Below are positions 61,954-64,000 of a stretch of 64,000 bases of DNA, piece by piece (the first letter of the stretch is position 1; each line of letters opens with the position of its first letter). Origin of the DNA: JAXMEB01 sp046348545 (GTDB lineage: Bacteria; Pseudomonadota; Gammaproteobacteria; Berkiellales; Berkiellaceae); NCBI GenBank assembly GCA_046348545.1, contig JAXMEB010000002.1, forward strand, positions 682,001 to 746,000, read 5' to 3'. Made by a program: the position numbers and the translations under genes. The notes beneath the pieces were generated by a model. The model did no database searches. It saw only the letters and a program-made list of their open reading frames with translations, and had not been told where the DNA came from.

Positions 61954-62837
61954 GTATCAAGCATGTTATCGGAATAGTAGCGCCATCTAGCCCAGTACCT
62001 GATGGGCTCATCAAACAATCAGTAGAATATTTCCATAAATTGGGATTCAAAGTAAAAACAGGAAAGCATCTCGATAAACAAAAATTATTTGCAGCCGGCT
62101 CTGATGATCAAAGAGTAGCTGATATTATGGACTTCATCAAAGACCCAGAAGTTTCAGTCATCATCACGACCAATGGCGGCACTTGCTCGATTAGAACCCT
62201 GCCTCTTTTAGATTATGACCTGATTACACAAAAACCAAAGCTGATCGTAGGTTATTCAGATGCAACAGCCCTACAAGTAGGAATCCATGCAAAAACCGGT
62301 ACGCTATCCTTAACGGGCTTTAATTGTAGCGATATTAAAAATGGAACTGTCGCAGAAAACACATGGTCGTCTCTTCTACATTGCCTAAACCAAGAAAGCT
62401 ACTGTGTAAAGGGTGGCCAGACAGTATACCATGGCACCGCCACAGCCCCTTTAATCGGCGGGAATCTCACTTGCCTGCTAAATCTAATGGGAACACCCTA
62501 TCAACCAGACTTTTCAGGAAAAATTCTTTTGATAGAAGATGTTGGAATTGAGCCATATCTTGTTGAAGGCATGTTTTCTCAATTGCACGTCGCAGGTGTT
62601 CTAGATAACCTGGCTGGTCTTGTTATTGGCAATTTTACAGAATGCACGGCCAAGCATTTTGACTCTAAAGACGTAATGACAGAAGATGTGATCGATTTCT
62701 GGTGCGCAAGAATTAAAGTTCCCTGCATTAAGAATTTCCCATATGGCCATATTGAGAATAGATATGTATTGCCCATTGGGCAAAGTATCACACTGGATGC
62801 CTCAAATTCCAGACTGGATGTTAATTTTACGGGTTGA
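61950..62837 (+). CDS. S66-family LD-carboxypeptidase / MccF-like peptidase
   Basis: 295 residues. 'GIVAPSSPVPDGLI' at the N-terminus, 'TNGGTCSIRTLPLLDYDLI' and the nucleophile-elbow 'LIVGYSDATAL' (Ser), then 'ILLIEDVGIEPYLVEGMFSQL' with the Glu and 'FPYGHIENRYVLPIG' with the His complete the Ser-His-Glu triad. Closer to MccF (microcin C immunity) than to murein recycling LdcA by the 'TNGGTCSIRTL' and 'GTCS' forms, but both are possible. Overlaps the broken APH gene by 4 bases. Confidence 0.82.
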   Translation: MSIKHVIGIVAPSSPVPDGLIKQSVEYFHKLGFKVKTGKHLDKQKLFAAGSDDQRVADIMDFIKDPEVSVIITTNGGTCSIRTLPLLDYDLITQKPKLIVGYSDATALQVGIHAKTGTLSLTGFNCSDIKNGTVAENTWSSLLHCLNQESYCVKGGQTVYHGTATAPLIGGNLTCLLNLMGTPYQPDFSGKILLIEDVGIEPYLVEGMFSQLHVAGVLDNLAGLVIGNFTECTAKHFDSKDVMTEDVIDFWCARIKVPCIKNFPYGHIENRYVLPIGQSITLDASNSRLDVNFTG

Positions 62838-62849
62838 TTATGAATAATA

Positions 62850-62977
62850 TATAGCCACAACAGATGATTTTTCGGGTAGGCGCCGAGCGTTCGAGACGCA
62901 GGAGTGTACACAAGGTACATGACTGCGGTGAGAATCGCGAAGGCAACAACCCCGAAAATTCAGCTGTGAAGGGTATA
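62850..62977 (-). repeat. 128-bp MITE-like element, inverted copy
   Basis: Reverse complement of 31846-31973 with three mismatches in 128 positions; ends TATA at both borders, 12 bp after the S66 gene. The near identity at 31 kb distance implies recent movement or gene conversion. Confidence 0.85.
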
Positions 62978-63135
62978 TCATGTCCTTTAGGTTACGAATA
63001 TCGTTACTTTACGGACATGACATCCCTTATTTACTATGAAAATTTCACTGATTAAAAAACCAGAGCGACTTTGTAAGTTGAAGCTTTATGGTATCCCATA
63101 GGAGCGAAAGGGAATATTCATCAAGAGGAGCCATC

Positions 63136-63459
63136 ATGAGCAACATCAAACGCATTTTTAACATGGGCTATTCAGCAGTAGGCAAAGGTGTTCCCGCTCA
63201 AGCTTTCGCCAAAAAGCATACTTGGAAGTTGATCAATGCAGATGGTTTTGGATCTGTAGCTCACATTCGGCGCACTTCGTATCAAGACTTAGGCACAGAG
63301 GGTGAGTGCCCTTTTAATCGTTGTCTGACAGAAATCTTCCCCTATCAAATCAGTAAAGAAAACATTATGGTTATAACGAACGAAAGCATCATCTGCGATG
63401 AAAAAATGTGCATTTGCGGGAAAAAAAATTGGAGAACAAAATATGAGTTACCAATCTAA
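63136..63459 (+). CDS. hypothetical protein, 107 aa, Cys-rich end
   Basis: Not recognised. ATG at 63136 has GAGGAG upstream; the longer frame from 63088 is unsupported. N-terminal 'NIKRIFNMGYSAVGKGVPAQAFAKKHTWKLINADGFGSVAHIRR', then Cys residues in C-x4-C and C-x4-C-x-C arrangement (ECPFNRC, CDEKMCIC), which could bind metal. Overlaps the epimerase by 17 bases, so probably co-expressed. Confidence 0.65.
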   Translation: MSNIKRIFNMGYSAVGKGVPAQAFAKKHTWKLINADGFGSVAHIRRTSYQDLGTEGECPFNRCLTEIFPYQISKENIMVITNESIICDEKMCICGKKNWRTKYELPI

Positions 63460-64000
63460 GAAAATATTGATCACAGGTGGTACAGGTTTTATCGGAAAAC
63501 ATCTTTGTGATCGCCTTCATCAAGAGGGCTATGGATTATATATTCTCACCCGCAGCCAAAAAACTAATATGAGGATGGATCACGAAAAAATTCTTTACAT
63601 TAATGATTTAAGTGACATTAGAAATACTCACATTGATATAGTGATTAATCTTGCTGGTGAAACAATAGCCCAGCGATGGACAAATAAAGCAAAAGATGAA
63701 ATTTACAACAGCCGTATAAAAACCACGCAGAAGCTTGTTCAATTTATTACAGCACAACAAAAACCACCTGAATTATTCATCAGCGGTTCTGCTGTGGGTT
63801 ATTATGGAACAAATAATAATAAAATATTTACTGAAGAAAATATTCCAGAGCCGATTGATTCAGAATTCGCAACATTACTTTGTCATGACTGGGAAAATGA
63901 AGTATCACATTTAAATGATGCAGGAATCAGATCAGTTTTTTTAAGAATTGGACCAGTTCTTGAAAAAGATGGAGGAATGCTAGCAAAGCTTTTGCCAAGT
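63443..64000 (+). CDS. TIGR01777-type SDR epimerase, N-terminal part
   Basis: ATG at 63443 with GGAG upstream, running off the window (186 codons). The NAD-binding 'ILITGGTGFIGKHLCDRLHQEG' comes first, then 'INLAGETIAQRWTNKAKDEIYNSRIKTTQKLV' and 'ISGSAVGYYGT', the signature of the YfcH/SULA-like epimerase family. Substrate unknown. Confidence 0.88.
   Translation, partial: MSYQSKKILITGGTGFIGKHLCDRLHQEGYGLYILTRSQKTNMRMDHEKILYINDLSDIRNTHIDIVINLAGETIAQRWTNKAKDEIYNSRIKTTQKLVQFITAQQKPPELFISGSAVGYYGTNNNKIFTEENIPEPIDSEFATLLCHDWENEVSHLNDAGIRSVFLRIGPVLEKDGGMLAKLLPS

Noticed and set aside
62579..62920. 113-codon minus-strand frame over the end of the S66 gene and the repeat
   Set aside because: Starts inside the element and is otherwise antisense to a conserved peptidase; product of repeat sequence.
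1..64000. CRISPR arrays, rRNA genes, prophage or full insertion sequences
   Set aside because: No regularly spaced repeats, no rRNA sequence and no transposase or phage structural gene was seen in the window.

Overview
The window is about 42% G+C by eye and reads as chromosome of a gammaproteobacterium. Several gene blocks have the enterobacterial order or partners: gloB / methyltransferase / rnhA / dnaQ, cspD–clpS–clpA–infA, ftsK–lolA–serS, ppsR/ppsA divergent. The housekeeping core is interspersed with host-association-type genes: an ankyrin-repeat protein, a metzincin-like protease, an autotransporter, and an arginine/citrulline-type importer fused to argGH. Together with a methylcitrate cycle without other sugar genes in view, this suggests a member of the Legionellales (Coxiella/Legionella-like, possibly intracellular). 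The taxonomic call is inference, because no rRNA is in the window.

Layout. 1-978: 5' end of an outer-membrane protein gene and a repeat-rich intergenic stretch. 979-12077: mltD, gloB, a methyltransferase, rnhA, dnaQ, nhaD, an MFS carrier, a VWA protein with a PEP-CTERM-like tail, metNIQ and a glycerophosphodiesterase. 12190-14500: a metzincin-like protein, a repeat element and a remnant of an ABC exporter. 14638-21145: an AddB-like/AddA-like nuclease-helicase pair and a 5'-nucleotidase. 21188-26047: an arginine operon that begins with a 34-codon leader ORF rich in Arg codons, then a binding protein, permease, ATPase, argG and argH. 26042-31863: nudL, an amino-acid permease and prpBCD. 31846-35330: repeat elements flanking an autotransporter with a G10 tract. 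35342-43406: ppsR/ppsA, a DUF486 membrane protein, a degenerate PAP2 protein, a secretin-type short-domain protein, an ankyrin/TraB-like fusion and two orphan genes. 43583-58991: purB, mnmA, icd, cspD, clpS, clpA, infA, an orphan gene, trxB, ftsK, lolA, serS, a FitAB-type toxin-antitoxin pair and a Bax-inhibitor-1 family protein. 59130-64000: tRNA-Ser(UGA), followed by an accessory cluster (SRPBCC, MarR, EVE, a frameshifted aminoglycoside phosphotransferase-like gene, S66 peptidase, an orphan gene, and an SDR epimerase that runs off the end).

The most interesting items are: (1) the apparent arginine-sensing leader peptide ahead of the importer–argGH operon, with promoter, Shine-Dalgarno, six Arg codons in its last 11 residues and a hairpin before the first structural gene; (2) a family of small non-coding elements with shared terminal inverted repeats and interchangeable cores (31846-31973 and 62850-62977 are 128-bp near-identical copies in opposite orientation), one of which supplies the stop codon of prpD; (3) a G10 tract inside the autotransporter that could switch it on and off; (4) proteins with altered catalytic motifs: a metzincin motif with one extra residue and a PAP2 domain lacking both catalytic histidines.

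Starts were chosen from Shine-Dalgarno sites, family N-termini and signal peptides; several are shorter than the longest open frame. All family assignments come from motifs recognised by reading. No database search was possible.
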